Of a stretch of DNA of 64,000 bases, positions 9,374 to 17,929 are shown one piece after another. This DNA is from Flagellimonas ochracea (lineage in GTDB: Bacteria > Bacteroidota > Bacteroidia > Flavobacteriales > Flavobacteriaceae). The notes under the pieces are model-generated. The model did no database searches. It was not told where the DNA came from and saw only the letters and a list, made by a program, of their open reading frames with translations. Position numbers and translations under genes: made by a program. Every line of letters begins with the position of its first letter. Position 1 is the stretch's first letter. The DNA is taken from assembly GCF_009903685.1 (NCBI RefSeq), contig NZ_JAAABI010000002.1, positions 496,001-560,000 on the forward strand. Reading direction: 5' to 3'.

Positions 9374-10400
9374 TAAAAAGATTCAGTTTCTTCAGCCATT
9401 GGGTTTTCCTGTCCAGGAGAAAGACATCCAAAAATAAAAATAAAAAGCCCAGACCGAGGAACCATTGAAATTGGTCCTTGTACTCGGCAAACTGTTTGGC
9501 CTCAAATTCTTTTTTGTCCATCTGGTTCAATTGTTCCTTGATGTATTCCACGGCTTTCTCCGTGTTGGTGCCATCAATGTATTCTCCATTCCCTTCCTCC
9601 GCAATTTCCAACAACACATTTTCATTTAGACGTGTAATGACCACTTCACCTTGGTTATCTTTCTTTAAACTTTCCACCACACCATTTCTTTTTAAAGGAA
9701 TAGGGGCACCCTTTGCTTTACCTACGCCAATGGTAAACACTCTAATGCCATTTTGAATGGCAAGATCAACAGCGTCTATGGTTGACCTTTCTGAGTGGTC
9801 CTCCCCATCAGAGATGATAAAAAGAACGCGATTGGTCTGTTCGGCATCATCGTAATAGGTGCTTGCCAGTTCTATGGCAGCATCGATAGCGGTGCCTTGT
9901 GATGAAAGCATGTCGGTGTTCATGCTTTGTAAAAACATTTTCGCTGCCCCGTAATCTGTGGTAATGGGCAACTGGGGATACGCCTGTCCGGCATAGGCTA
10001 TAATGCCGATTCGGTCGCTGGCCAATTGGTTAATGATTTCCGAGACCAATCTTTTGGCCTTTTCCAATCGATTGGGAGCGATATCCTCGGCGAGCATACT
10101 TTTAGAAACGTCAACAGCAAATACGATATCAACTCCTTCGCGTTTTACCGTCTCCAATTTGGTGCCGATTTTGGGATTTACCAAACCTATGATCAGGAAG
10201 GTAACTCCTATGAGAAAGAAAATCAATTTTAAGGCGGATTTGAAGCTGGATTTATTGGGAGCCAAACGCCGTAATAATTTTAAACTGGAAAATTGCCGTT
10301 GGGTTTTTCTTTTCCAAACTTGAAGAAACAAAAAGGCCAGGACCATTATTGGAATAATGGACAAGAGGTAGAAATATATTTTTTCGTCAAACTGGATCAT
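9354..10400 (-). CDS. batB: BatB, von Willebrand factor A membrane protein
   Basis: 348 residues. Membrane segments at about 8-28 and 58-75, a VWA domain at about 90-290 with MIDAS motif DVSKS at residues 97-101, and a C-terminal membrane helix. Partner of BatA in the aerotolerance complex. It follows batA with a gap of 3 bases and overlaps batC. The VWA faces the periplasm by analogy with known BatA/B topology, an inference here. Confidence 0.92.
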   Translation of the reverse strand: MIQFDEKIYFYLLSIIPIMVLAFLFLQVWKRKTQRQFSSLKLLRRLAPNKSSFKSALKLIFFLIGVTFLIIGLVNPKIGTKLETVKREGVDIVFAVDVSKSMLAEDIAPNRLEKAKRLVSEIINQLASDRIGIIAYAGQAYPQLPITTDYGAAKMFLQSMNTDMLSSQGTAIDAAIELASTYYDDAEQTNRVLFIISDGEDHSERSTIDAVDLAIQNGIRVFTIGVGKAKGAPIPLKRNGVVESLKKDNQGEVVITRLNENVLLEIAEEGNGEYIDGTNTEKAVEYIKEQLNQMDKKEFEAKQFAEYKDQFQWFLGLGFLFLFLDVFLLDRKTQWLKKLNLFNENGHE

Positions 10401-10403
10401 ACT

Positions 10404-11402
10404 CTAAATAAAACTTTTGAAAACAGAGTTGCGCAACCCCCATTCCAGTAACAGCAAAGCCCCTGCCAAAAGAATCAACGGTCTAAACTTTTCTTCGTAT
10501 TTGTAGTATTTAAATTCCTCAATCTCCGTTTTTTCCAACTTGTTGATTTCGTCATAAATCTCTTCCAACTTTTCGTTGTCGGTAGCCCTAAAGTATTTTC
10601 CTCCCGTAGCCTTGGCAATTTCCTTTAAAAGTGCTTCGTCAATTTCTACTTGGCGCATGCCATATCTAAAGGTGCCGTCCCGATTATACGCAATAGGGGA
10701 TAGGGCATTCCCATTGGTTCCCAATCCAATGGTATAGGTCTTTATTCCGAATTCCACAGCAAGGTCGGCGGCTGTTTTTGGTTCAATAAAGCCCGAGTTG
10801 TTCACCCCATCCGTCAGCAAAATGATCACCTTACTAATGGCCTTGCTTTCTTTTAAACGGTTTACCGAGGTAGCCAGCCCCATTCCAATGGCCGTACCAT
10901 CTTCCAGTTCGCCGTAGGTTATTTCCCTTAGTGCGTTCAGCACAATGGTCTTATCGCTGGTAATAGGTGTTTTGGTATAGCTTTCACCTGCATAGCCCAC
11001 CAGCCCGATACGGTCGTTGGGTCTTTTTTTGATAAAACTTGCTGCCACTTCCTTGAGCGCGGACAGGCGATTAGGTTTTAAATCACGGGCCAACATACTG
11101 GAGGAAACATCTATGGCCATTACGATATCAATACCTTTGGTGGTTTTGGTGCGGGTGGAGATATCCTCGGTCTGTGGTCGGGCCAGAGCAGTAATGATCA
11201 GTGCGAGGGACAATAATCTGAGAACAAAAAGTAGTGGCCTAAGTTTAGATGTCCAATGAGATACACTGAAACCTTTGATGCTCGAAATTTTCAGCGAGGC
11301 AACTTCTTTTTTGTGTTTGAAAATATACCATAGCAAAGCCAATGGAAGCGAAAGTAGCAACCAAAAAAACTGTGGATTTGCAAACTCTACATTTTCAAAC
11401 AT
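10404..11402 (-). CDS. batA: BatA, von Willebrand factor A membrane protein
   Basis: 332 residues. Two N-terminal membrane segments (about 10-28 and 56-74), a VWA domain with complete MIDAS DVSSS at residues 98-102, and a C-terminal membrane helix. Its start is directly next to the stop of the preceding BatD-like gene. BatA and BatB are paralogues; both keep the metal site, so both are likely to bind ligands. Confidence 0.92.
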   Translation of the reverse strand: MFENVEFANPQFFWLLLSLPLALLWYIFKHKKEVASLKISSIKGFSVSHWTSKLRPLLFVLRLLSLALIITALARPQTEDISTRTKTTKGIDIVMAIDVSSSMLARDLKPNRLSALKEVAASFIKKRPNDRIGLVGYAGESYTKTPITSDKTIVLNALREITYGELEDGTAIGMGLATSVNRLKESKAISKVIILLTDGVNNSGFIEPKTAADLAVEFGIKTYTIGLGTNGNALSPIAYNRDGTFRYGMRQVEIDEALLKEIAKATGGKYFRATDNEKLEEIYDEINKLEKTEIEEFKYYKYEEKFRPLILLAGALLLLEWGLRNSVFKSFI

Positions 11403-13064
11403 TTATACTTGTGTTTTTACGTCCAAACTGCTCAATATTCGAGACACAATATCCTCGGCATAATTATCTCCTTCTTCCCAAGTAATTACTACTTGTTGCA
11501 CAAACCCTTTCCCGCCAAAGGTTAGGATATTATATTTAGCCTTTTGCGAGGAACCCCCTTCATCATCTTTAAAACTACCGGTTCCATAAGTTTTCAATCC
11601 CTGGACACCAGATTTTGTTACAAACTCCTCTTGTTTGGTAATGATATTCCGTAATCCCAAATTCTCAAAAGAGGCCAAAGTCGAACCTATGGCTACTTCA
11701 AAATTGGGGTCGGTTTGTTCTTTGTACGTAACTGAACTCGTTGCTACTGAAAAGATGCCAACATAACTTCCGTAAGAAAACGTTTGAAGCTCTTTGATAA
11801 GTTCTTCCGTTTCGGGAGGCAATTTTACCTCTTGGCGTACTAGGACATCTGGAGTCTCCAGTTCGATGGGAGGGTATCCATAAGAGCTTGCCACCCATTC
11901 TCCTTCCAAAAGCTCTTTTGTAGGGTAGCCAAATACGGTGTCCCTTACCTCTTTAAAACCGAAATATGCCACGGAAAGTCCGCTGCCCAAAAATAGAACC
12001 CCAACGAAAATGGCTGCGGTCCAATAGATTCGCTTACGCTGTTTTTTTCTTGCCAGTTCTTCCAAGTATTCTTCATTCAACAACAATTCTTCTTCTGTGG
12101 GCTCGGGCAATGCTTCATGGGTTTTCACCACAATGTCCTCCACCAATTTTCTGTCTTGTTCGGCAATAGAAACCGCAGGCTTCGACTTGGCAAATTTCAC
12201 TAAATCTGCTGTCTGCAATATTTTTTGGAATTGTATGATGGTTTCATCCTCTAGGTTGAGCTCTCCACTATCTTTTAGCATTTCCAGTTTTGTGATCAGT
12301 TCTGAAGTAGTACTTTCCAATGCGGAAACCTGAACGTCTTCCTCTAAATAAGATCGTACAATATCGGTCAATTCTGAATAGTACTTCTTGTATTCATCTT
12401 GAATGAGGTATCTTGAGTTCTCCAGTTTTTTCAATTCCAGCAAAGCACGGTCATAGGGAGGTAAGAGTGCTTCTTTTTCTTCTTCTGTCAAAGGTTTCTT
12501 TCTCAGAACGAACCAGTACACCAACCCACCAATGAGGCCAAGCGCCAACAGTAGCCAAAACAAAGTCCACCATAGCTTAGCATTGCTCTTCTCCACCTGT
12601 ATCAAGGGTTTGATGTCGTACATTTTTTGTTTGGTGGTATCCACAGCCACGTCGGCCACTTTTATTCTGAACGAGTCGGTAAAAAAGGGTTGTTCGCTGA
12701 TTGCCACTCGCTGAGGGGGGATTGTGTAGGCCCCACTATCGAATTGGGTCAATGCATAGATGCGTTGAAGAACAATCTTGTTTTTGTTTTTTATCGTATC
12801 GGCCATGATGGCTTCAACGGTCTCCAATGGAGAAAAAGTTTGCCCCTCAGGAAAGTGAACGATATCCGTGGAATCAGTTTCAACGGTAATCTTATAGTGT
12901 ATCTGTTCACCAATTTTTATCTGCGTTGTATCAATTTCAGTTGAAATTTTGGGTGTGTTCTGGGCGAGAGCTTTCTCTGGAACCAATAATACAGCACAAA
13001 ACAAGACCATGGCACCCCATAAACGAGGGCCAGAAGACCATAATTTTGTTTGTTCCTTATTCAT
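11403..13064 (-). CDS. BatD-like hybrid membrane protein of the Bat operon
   Basis: 553 residues from the ATG at 13064, which overlaps the DUF58 stop as TGATG; a GTG one codon earlier is less likely. A signal peptide (to ALAQ) precedes a BatD-like beta-sandwich (residues about 35-150), a membrane helix (about 165-187), a helical cytoplasmic part rich in E/K (about 190-340), a second membrane helix (about 350-370), and a C-terminal domain of about 180 residues that I do not recognise. It sits between DUF58 and batA, where Bacteroidota commonly encode such a protein. Function unknown. Confidence 0.8.
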   Translation of the reverse strand: MNKEQTKLWSSGPRLWGAMVLFCAVLLVPEKALAQNTPKISTEIDTTQIKIGEQIHYKITVETDSTDIVHFPEGQTFSPLETVEAIMADTIKNKNKIVLQRIYALTQFDSGAYTIPPQRVAISEQPFFTDSFRIKVADVAVDTTKQKMYDIKPLIQVEKSNAKLWWTLFWLLLALGLIGGLVYWFVLRKKPLTEEEKEALLPPYDRALLELKKLENSRYLIQDEYKKYYSELTDIVRSYLEEDVQVSALESTTSELITKLEMLKDSGELNLEDETIIQFQKILQTADLVKFAKSKPAVSIAEQDRKLVEDIVVKTHEALPEPTEEELLLNEEYLEELARKKQRKRIYWTAAIFVGVLFLGSGLSVAYFGFKEVRDTVFGYPTKELLEGEWVASSYGYPPIELETPDVLVRQEVKLPPETEELIKELQTFSYGSYVGIFSVATSSVTYKEQTDPNFEVAIGSTLASFENLGLRNIITKQEEFVTKSGVQGLKTYGTGSFKDDEGGSSQKAKYNILTFGGKGFVQQVVITWEEGDNYAEDIVSRILSSLDVKTQV

Positions 13065-13930
13065 CACACTCTTCGTTTAAAATAACCCAGCAATTTTTTT
13101 ACGTAGCTCTCGTCCGTACGACAATGGATTACTCCGCACCCCGCTTTGGTGAATGATTCTTGAAAGTAGCCCACCTTACTTCGGTGGAATTGCACATAGG
13201 CATTGCGCACCTTGCGGGACTGCGTGTTCACCAATTGGAGCACACCGGTTTCAGCATCCTCCATCTGCACCATGCCCAAATTGGGAATGGATTCTTCGTG
13301 TTGGTCGAAAACTCGTATTCCCGTAACGTCGTGTTTGTTTCCCACTATGCGCAACGTGTTATCGTAGTCGTCTGCAATAAAATCAGATAGTACAAACACA
13401 ATGGCCTTTTTCTTCATCACATTGGTCAGGAACTTGAGGGCCTCCGCGATATTGGTCTTATTACTTTTAGGGGTGAATTCCAATAATTCCCTGATAATTC
13501 GAAGTACATGGCTTTTCCCTTTTTTTGGTGGAATGAAAAGCTCTACCTCATCCGAAAAAAGTATTAACCCAACTTTGTCGTTGTTCTGCATGGCCGAGAA
13601 AGCCAGGGTGGCAGAAATTTCCGTGACCACCTCTTTCTTAAACTGCTTTGCGGTGCCAAAAAACTCGGAACCGCTCACATCGACCATAAGCATCATGGTA
13701 AGTTCCCGCTCCTCTTCAAAAACCTTCACATAGGGTTCATTGTATCGGGCGGTCACGTTCCAGTCGATGGTCCTTACATCGTCCCCAAATTGATATTGCC
13801 GAACTTCACTAAAGGTCATACCCCTCCCCTTAAAGGCAGAATGATATTCTCCTCCGAAAATATGATCGGAAAGACGACGGGTCTTTATCTCGATCTTACG
13901 TACTTTCTTAAGAAGTTCTTTTGTATCCAT
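13064..13930 (-). CDS. DUF58 domain protein of the MoxR/Bat operon
   Basis: 288 residues from MDTKELLKKVRK; an upstream in-frame ATG adds four residues. It has the DUF58 hallmark (RQYQFGDDVRTIDWNVTARY) followed by a VWA-like fold with DVSGS, which can bind metal. These proteins are usual partners of MoxR ATPases and act in the cytoplasm. The gene is 68 bases downstream of moxR and is translationally coupled to the next gene. Confidence 0.92.
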   Translation of the reverse strand: MDTKELLKKVRKIEIKTRRLSDHIFGGEYHSAFKGRGMTFSEVRQYQFGDDVRTIDWNVTARYNEPYVKVFEEERELTMMLMVDVSGSEFFGTAKQFKKEVVTEISATLAFSAMQNNDKVGLILFSDEVELFIPPKKGKSHVLRIIRELLEFTPKSNKTNIAEALKFLTNVMKKKAIVFVLSDFIADDYDNTLRIVGNKHDVTGIRVFDQHEESIPNLGMVQMEDAETGVLQLVNTQSRKVRNAYVQFHRSKVGYFQESFTKAGCGVIHCRTDESYVKKLLGYFKRRV

Positions 13931-13998
13931 TGGTTGAAACAATCAGGTTTTCAGGTTCGAAAAGAGTGGTGGCACTTAGAACGCGAAAGATTGAACCG

Positions 13999-15000
13999 TT
14001 ACGGTACTTCAACCTCGTTTACAATCTTGTTGATGATTTCTTCAGAAGTTATATTTTCAGCTTCGGCCTCATAGGTTATGCCGATACGGTGTCGCAATAC
14101 ATCATGGACCACAGCTCTAACATCTTCAGGTACCACATAGCCCCTTTTCTTTATAAATGCATAGCACTTGGAGGCATTGGCCAAGTTGATGCTTCCCCTC
14201 GGAGATGCACCAAAGCTGATAAGTGGTTTTAGCGCTTCGAGATTATATTTTTCGGGATATCGGGTAGCAAAGACCAAATCCAGAATGTACTTCTCGATTT
14301 TTTCATCCATATAAACCTCACGAACTGCTTGCTGGGCGCTCAAAATTTGTTTTATGGTCACGACAGGTTTTATGGGCTGGTTTTCTCCGCGAAGATTTTG
14401 CCGGATAATGAGTTGCTCCTCATTTAGCTTCGGGTAATCGATTACGGTTTTTAGCATAAAACGGTCTACCTGGGCCTCTGGAAGTGGATAGGTTCCTTCT
14501 TGTTCCACCGGGTTTTGGGTGGCCATGACCAAAAACGGAGGATTCAATTTAAAAGTTTCATCACCTATAGTGACTTGCTTTTCTTGCATGGCCTCCAACA
14601 AGGCGGATTGAACTTTTGCAGGAGCCCGGTTAATCTCATCCGCAAGCACAAAATTGGCGAAAATAGGACCCTTCTTTATGGAAAAATCATTTTCCTTTAT
14701 GTTATAAATCAAGGTTCCCACGACATCCGCAGGCAAAAGATCTGGGGTAAATTGTATTCTGCTAAAACTTCCTTTAACAGCCTTTGCCAAGGTATTTATG
14801 GCCAAAGTTTTTGCAAGCCCTGGAACACCCTCTAAAAGAATATGTCCTTGTCCCAACAATCCGATCAGGAGCCGTTCCACCATGTGCCTTTGACCTACAA
14901 TGGCCTTGTTCATCTCGGTGACTAGCAAATCAATAAAAGCACTTTCCTGAGCTATTTTTTCATTCACCGCACTAATATCAATAGTAGTGTTTTCTTCCAT
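13999..15000 (-). CDS. moxR: MoxR family AAA+ ATPase
   Basis: 333 residues. Walker A GVPGLAKT (58-65), Walker B/DEINRAP (121-127), sensor region ATQNPVEQEGTYPLPEAQ, and a C-terminal helical lid. This is a MoxR-type ATPase of the proximal-clade that drives Bat complexes. It is the first gene of the eight-gene operon; the 158 bases upstream separate it from a divergent aldo/keto reductase gene. Likely a chaperone-like ATPase that remodels the VWA partners. Confidence 0.94.
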   Translation of the reverse strand: MEENTTIDISAVNEKIAQESAFIDLLVTEMNKAIVGQRHMVERLLIGLLGQGHILLEGVPGLAKTLAINTLAKAVKGSFSRIQFTPDLLPADVVGTLIYNIKENDFSIKKGPIFANFVLADEINRAPAKVQSALLEAMQEKQVTIGDETFKLNPPFLVMATQNPVEQEGTYPLPEAQVDRFMLKTVIDYPKLNEEQLIIRQNLRGENQPIKPVVTIKQILSAQQAVREVYMDEKIEKYILDLVFATRYPEKYNLEALKPLISFGASPRGSINLANASKCYAFIKKRGYVVPEDVRAVVHDVLRHRIGITYEAEAENITSEEIINKIVNEVEVP

Positions 15001-15158
15001 GTAAACTTTTATTGTTACGTGTAATTATATGTCATAGTACTAAGAAGTGCAAAATGAAAATTAATTTAAAATCCATCTGTTAATTAATGGTTAAAAAAAT
15101 CGGCAAACCCCTAGTTTTATGAAGGTTTTAAGGGTTTAATTTTATACATTCAGCATAT

Positions 15159-16031
15159 ATGGAACTAACGGAAACTTTTTCAAGAATTATTTCTGGATGC
15201 ATGACCTGGGGAAGTTGGGGCAAAAAGCTTTCCACAAACGAAATGATTGGGCTGATCGATCATTGCCTGGAACATGGATTGACCACATTTGATCATGCAG
15301 ACATTTACGGGGATTATGGTACGGAAGCTGATTTTGGAAAGGCTTTTGCAAACAGCAAAATAGCCAGAACAGACATTCAATTGATATCCAAATGTGGCAT
15401 TCAGATGACCAGCGGTCGCAAAAATCGACTGAAACACTATGACTACAGTAAAGAATATATCGTTTGGTCAGCTGAGGAATCCCTAAAAAAGCTTAAGACA
15501 GACTATCTTGATTTGTTTCTATTACACAGGCCAAGTCCCTTGATGGTGCCTGAATATGTAGCAGAGGCCGCAATGGCCCTATTAAAGGATGGAAAAATAA
15601 AAGAATTTGGGGTTTCCAATTTTGCTCCTTCCCAAGTGGCCCTTTTGGAAAAGATGATTCCGGTTTCATGCAATCAGGTCGAGTTTTCACTGACCCACAC
15701 CACCCCAATGTACGATGGCACATTTGATGATTGCATTCTACATGGAAGAGCCGCCATGGCATGGAGTCCTCTTGGCAGTGTGTTTCGGAAGAAAACCGAA
15801 CAAACCAAACGAATACAAAAGACAATGCAACAGCTGGAAGAAAAATACGATGCGGATGCAAGCCAGTTATTGTTGGCTTGGATTTTAAAACATCCCGCAA
15901 AGGTTCATCCTGTTATCGGTACTACAAACAACGAAAGAATTATGGAAGCGGTCAAAGCCGTCGAAATAGATTTGGAACTTCAGGATTGGTTTACTTTATT
16001 GGAGGCTAGCCAAGGACATGAAGTCCCTTAA
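15159..16031 (+). CDS. Aldo/keto reductase, YdhF-like
   Basis: 290 residues, NADPH-dependent oxidoreductase of the AKR superfamily. The tetrad is visible: D and Y in FDHADIYGDYGTE, K in LISKCGI, H in LFLLHRPSP. The C-terminal NATPVIGTTNNERI-like cofactor-binding region (HPVIGTTNNERIMEAVKA) is present. Similar in length and motifs to E. coli YdhF. Followed after 9 bases by the SDR gene, so likely one operon. The natural carbonyl substrate cannot be told from sequence. Confidence 0.92.
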   Translation: MELTETFSRIISGCMTWGSWGKKLSTNEMIGLIDHCLEHGLTTFDHADIYGDYGTEADFGKAFANSKIARTDIQLISKCGIQMTSGRKNRLKHYDYSKEYIVWSAEESLKKLKTDYLDLFLLHRPSPLMVPEYVAEAAMALLKDGKIKEFGVSNFAPSQVALLEKMIPVSCNQVEFSLTHTTPMYDGTFDDCILHGRAAMAWSPLGSVFRKKTEQTKRIQKTMQQLEEKYDADASQLLLAWILKHPAKVHPVIGTTNNERIMEAVKAVEIDLELQDWFTLLEASQGHEVP

Positions 16032-16040
16032 ACGAAAAAT

Positions 16041-16796
16041 ATGAAGAAGACAGTATTGATCACTGGTGCCACAAGCGGCATTGGCAAAGCCACTGCAACG
16101 CTTTTTGCCAAACACGAATACAATTTGGTTTTATGCGGTCGCAGATCTGATCGACTTGAAGAGCTACAAAATACTTTGGGCCTGAATACAGGTATTCATA
16201 CGCTTGAATTTGACGTCAGGGACCGAGAGGCGGTTTTTTCTGCCATAAAGGATTTGCCCAAGAATTTTTCGCGGATTGACATATTGATCAATAACGCTGG
16301 AAATGCCCATGGCCTAGACCCCATTTACCAGGGCAATCTTGATGATTGGGATGCCATGTTGGACATCAATGTGAAAGGACTCCTATATGTGTCCAGAGCA
16401 ATTTTGCCTCAAATGGTGGAGCGAAAATCGGGACATATTATTAATATTGGTTCCACTGCAGGAAAGGAAGTGTATCCGAAAGGCAATGTGTATTGCGCCA
16501 GTAAGCATGCGGTAGATGCCATCAACCAAGGTATGCGTATCGATTTGAACGCCCATGGAATCCGAGTAGGAGCGGTCAATCCTGGACTGGTGGAAACAGA
16601 GTTCAGTGAGGTGCGGTTCAAGGGAGATTTGGACAAGGCGGATAAGGTATACCAAGGATATCAACCCTTAAAACCTGAGGACATTGCGGATATTATCCAC
16701 TTTGTGGTTACAAGACCCTATCATGTTAACATTGCCGATTTGGTGGTGATGCCCACGGCCCAGGCCAGCAGCACCATTGTGAAGAAAGAATTATGA
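16041..16796 (+). CDS. Short-chain dehydrogenase, YdfG-like
   Basis: 251 residues. Classical SDR: TGATSGIGKATA cofactor motif, CGRRSDR after the second strand (favours NADP), NNAG, catalytic S in NIGSTAG, and YCASK with Tyr and Lys. Resembles YdfG-type 3-hydroxy acid dehydrogenases; malonic semialdehyde or serine-type substrates are known for that group, but specificity here is inferred. Its stop overlaps the start of the next gene as ATGA. Confidence 0.92.
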   Translation: MKKTVLITGATSGIGKATATLFAKHEYNLVLCGRRSDRLEELQNTLGLNTGIHTLEFDVRDREAVFSAIKDLPKNFSRIDILINNAGNAHGLDPIYQGNLDDWDAMLDINVKGLLYVSRAILPQMVERKSGHIINIGSTAGKEVYPKGNVYCASKHAVDAINQGMRIDLNAHGIRVGAVNPGLVETEFSEVRFKGDLDKADKVYQGYQPLKPEDIADIIHFVVTRPYHVNIADLVVMPTAQASSTIVKKEL

Positions 16797-17929
16797 TCAA
16801 TAAACGCCTATTGGTAAAAAATTTACTGGCGCATAACGACGAAAACAGTTTCTACGACAAAAAGCGCTTTATCTCCATTGGCGAAAAAGAAGGCAAGGCA
16901 AAATTTCTGAAGCATGTTTGTGCACTGGCCAACAGTAATCCGAAGAACAATTCGTTCATCGTTATTGGCGTTGAGGATGAGGACAACAAAATTGTAGGGG
17001 TCGATTTCTTCGACGATAGCAAAATCCAGAACTTGGTCAACGCCTATTTGGATAATCCACCACTTATTTCTTATGAAAACATCCCATTTCCGCATCTACC
17101 GGAGGGCAAGGTGGTCGGCTTAGTGACCATTCGTTCCAACGGAAAAGTGTGTGCCTTGCGCAAAAATATTTGGAAGTACTATGGGGGAGCGGTGTTTTTT
17201 AGAGAGGGGAGTATTAGCCTTCCCAAAGCTTTTGATATTGAATTGAAAGACATCAATTCCAAAGCGGTGGCCACCATAGAGCAGCATGCACGGAACAATA
17301 TAGAGCTCACCTTGGATGCCGTGATCAACTTCATCAACAATCGGCATCCAGACCTTACAAGCGACTACAAGGTATTTAAAGAGCAATTTGTGGTCTGTTG
17401 GGCTGGGATTAAAAAGAAAATCAAGAACAAAACCTATTATTCAAGGGTGGATATTGAACTCATCAACGAACAGGTAAAGCTTTTTTATTCTGCCTTGGAT
17501 GAAATTACTATCTCATTTAATGAAGATACCTTCAGCATTTTGGAATTTGTTCAATTGGGACTGGGGTCTCAGCAAAAATATTATCCATTGGAAAAAGTGG
17601 TGATAACCTTCTCTGAAAACGGAAAGTATACTATGAACAGCGAACTGGTTTTTGACCCACCGCAATACGATAAGAAAACCTTGCATCATGTGTTCAATGC
17701 AAACAATGCATTACTTCAAAAAATCGAAAAAAAAATTGTGCTCTCCAATGCCGAGCATGACGACTTAACCCATTTGCCAGCCACCTATCTTATTTGCTAT
17801 TTGAATGGTTTTGAGGAAGCCAAGGAAAAAATGGATGCGGCCAGGCCTTTATTGAAACAATATGACAGCGGAATCCATCAGTCTTTAAAAGAATCGCAAC
17901 GTATTCTGAGAAAGGTGAGGTACAACTAA
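16793..17929 (+). CDS. AlbA_2 (Schlafen-type) putative nucleic-acid-binding protein
   Basis: 378 residues. The N-terminal about 150 residues match the divergent AlbA_2/AAA_4 pattern: EGKAKFLKHVCALANS, NNSFIVIGVEDEDNKIVGVD and a later VFFREGS strand. The remainder is a helical/beta C-terminus that I do not recognise. Proteins of this type are often annotated as ATP-binding or DNA-binding, but the Walker motifs are not evident. Coupled to the SDR by an ATGA overlap, and its stop overlaps the convergent amylosucrase stop by 4 bases. The link with oxidoreductases is unexplained. Confidence 0.75.
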   Translation: MINKRLLVKNLLAHNDENSFYDKKRFISIGEKEGKAKFLKHVCALANSNPKNNSFIVIGVEDEDNKIVGVDFFDDSKIQNLVNAYLDNPPLISYENIPFPHLPEGKVVGLVTIRSNGKVCALRKNIWKYYGGAVFFREGSISLPKAFDIELKDINSKAVATIEQHARNNIELTLDAVINFINNRHPDLTSDYKVFKEQFVVCWAGIKKKIKNKTYYSRVDIELINEQVKLFYSALDEITISFNEDTFSILEFVQLGLGSQQKYYPLEKVVITFSENGKYTMNSELVFDPPQYDKKTLHHVFNANNALLQKIEKKIVLSNAEHDDLTHLPATYLICYLNGFEEAKEKMDAARPLLKQYDSGIHQSLKESQRILRKVRYN

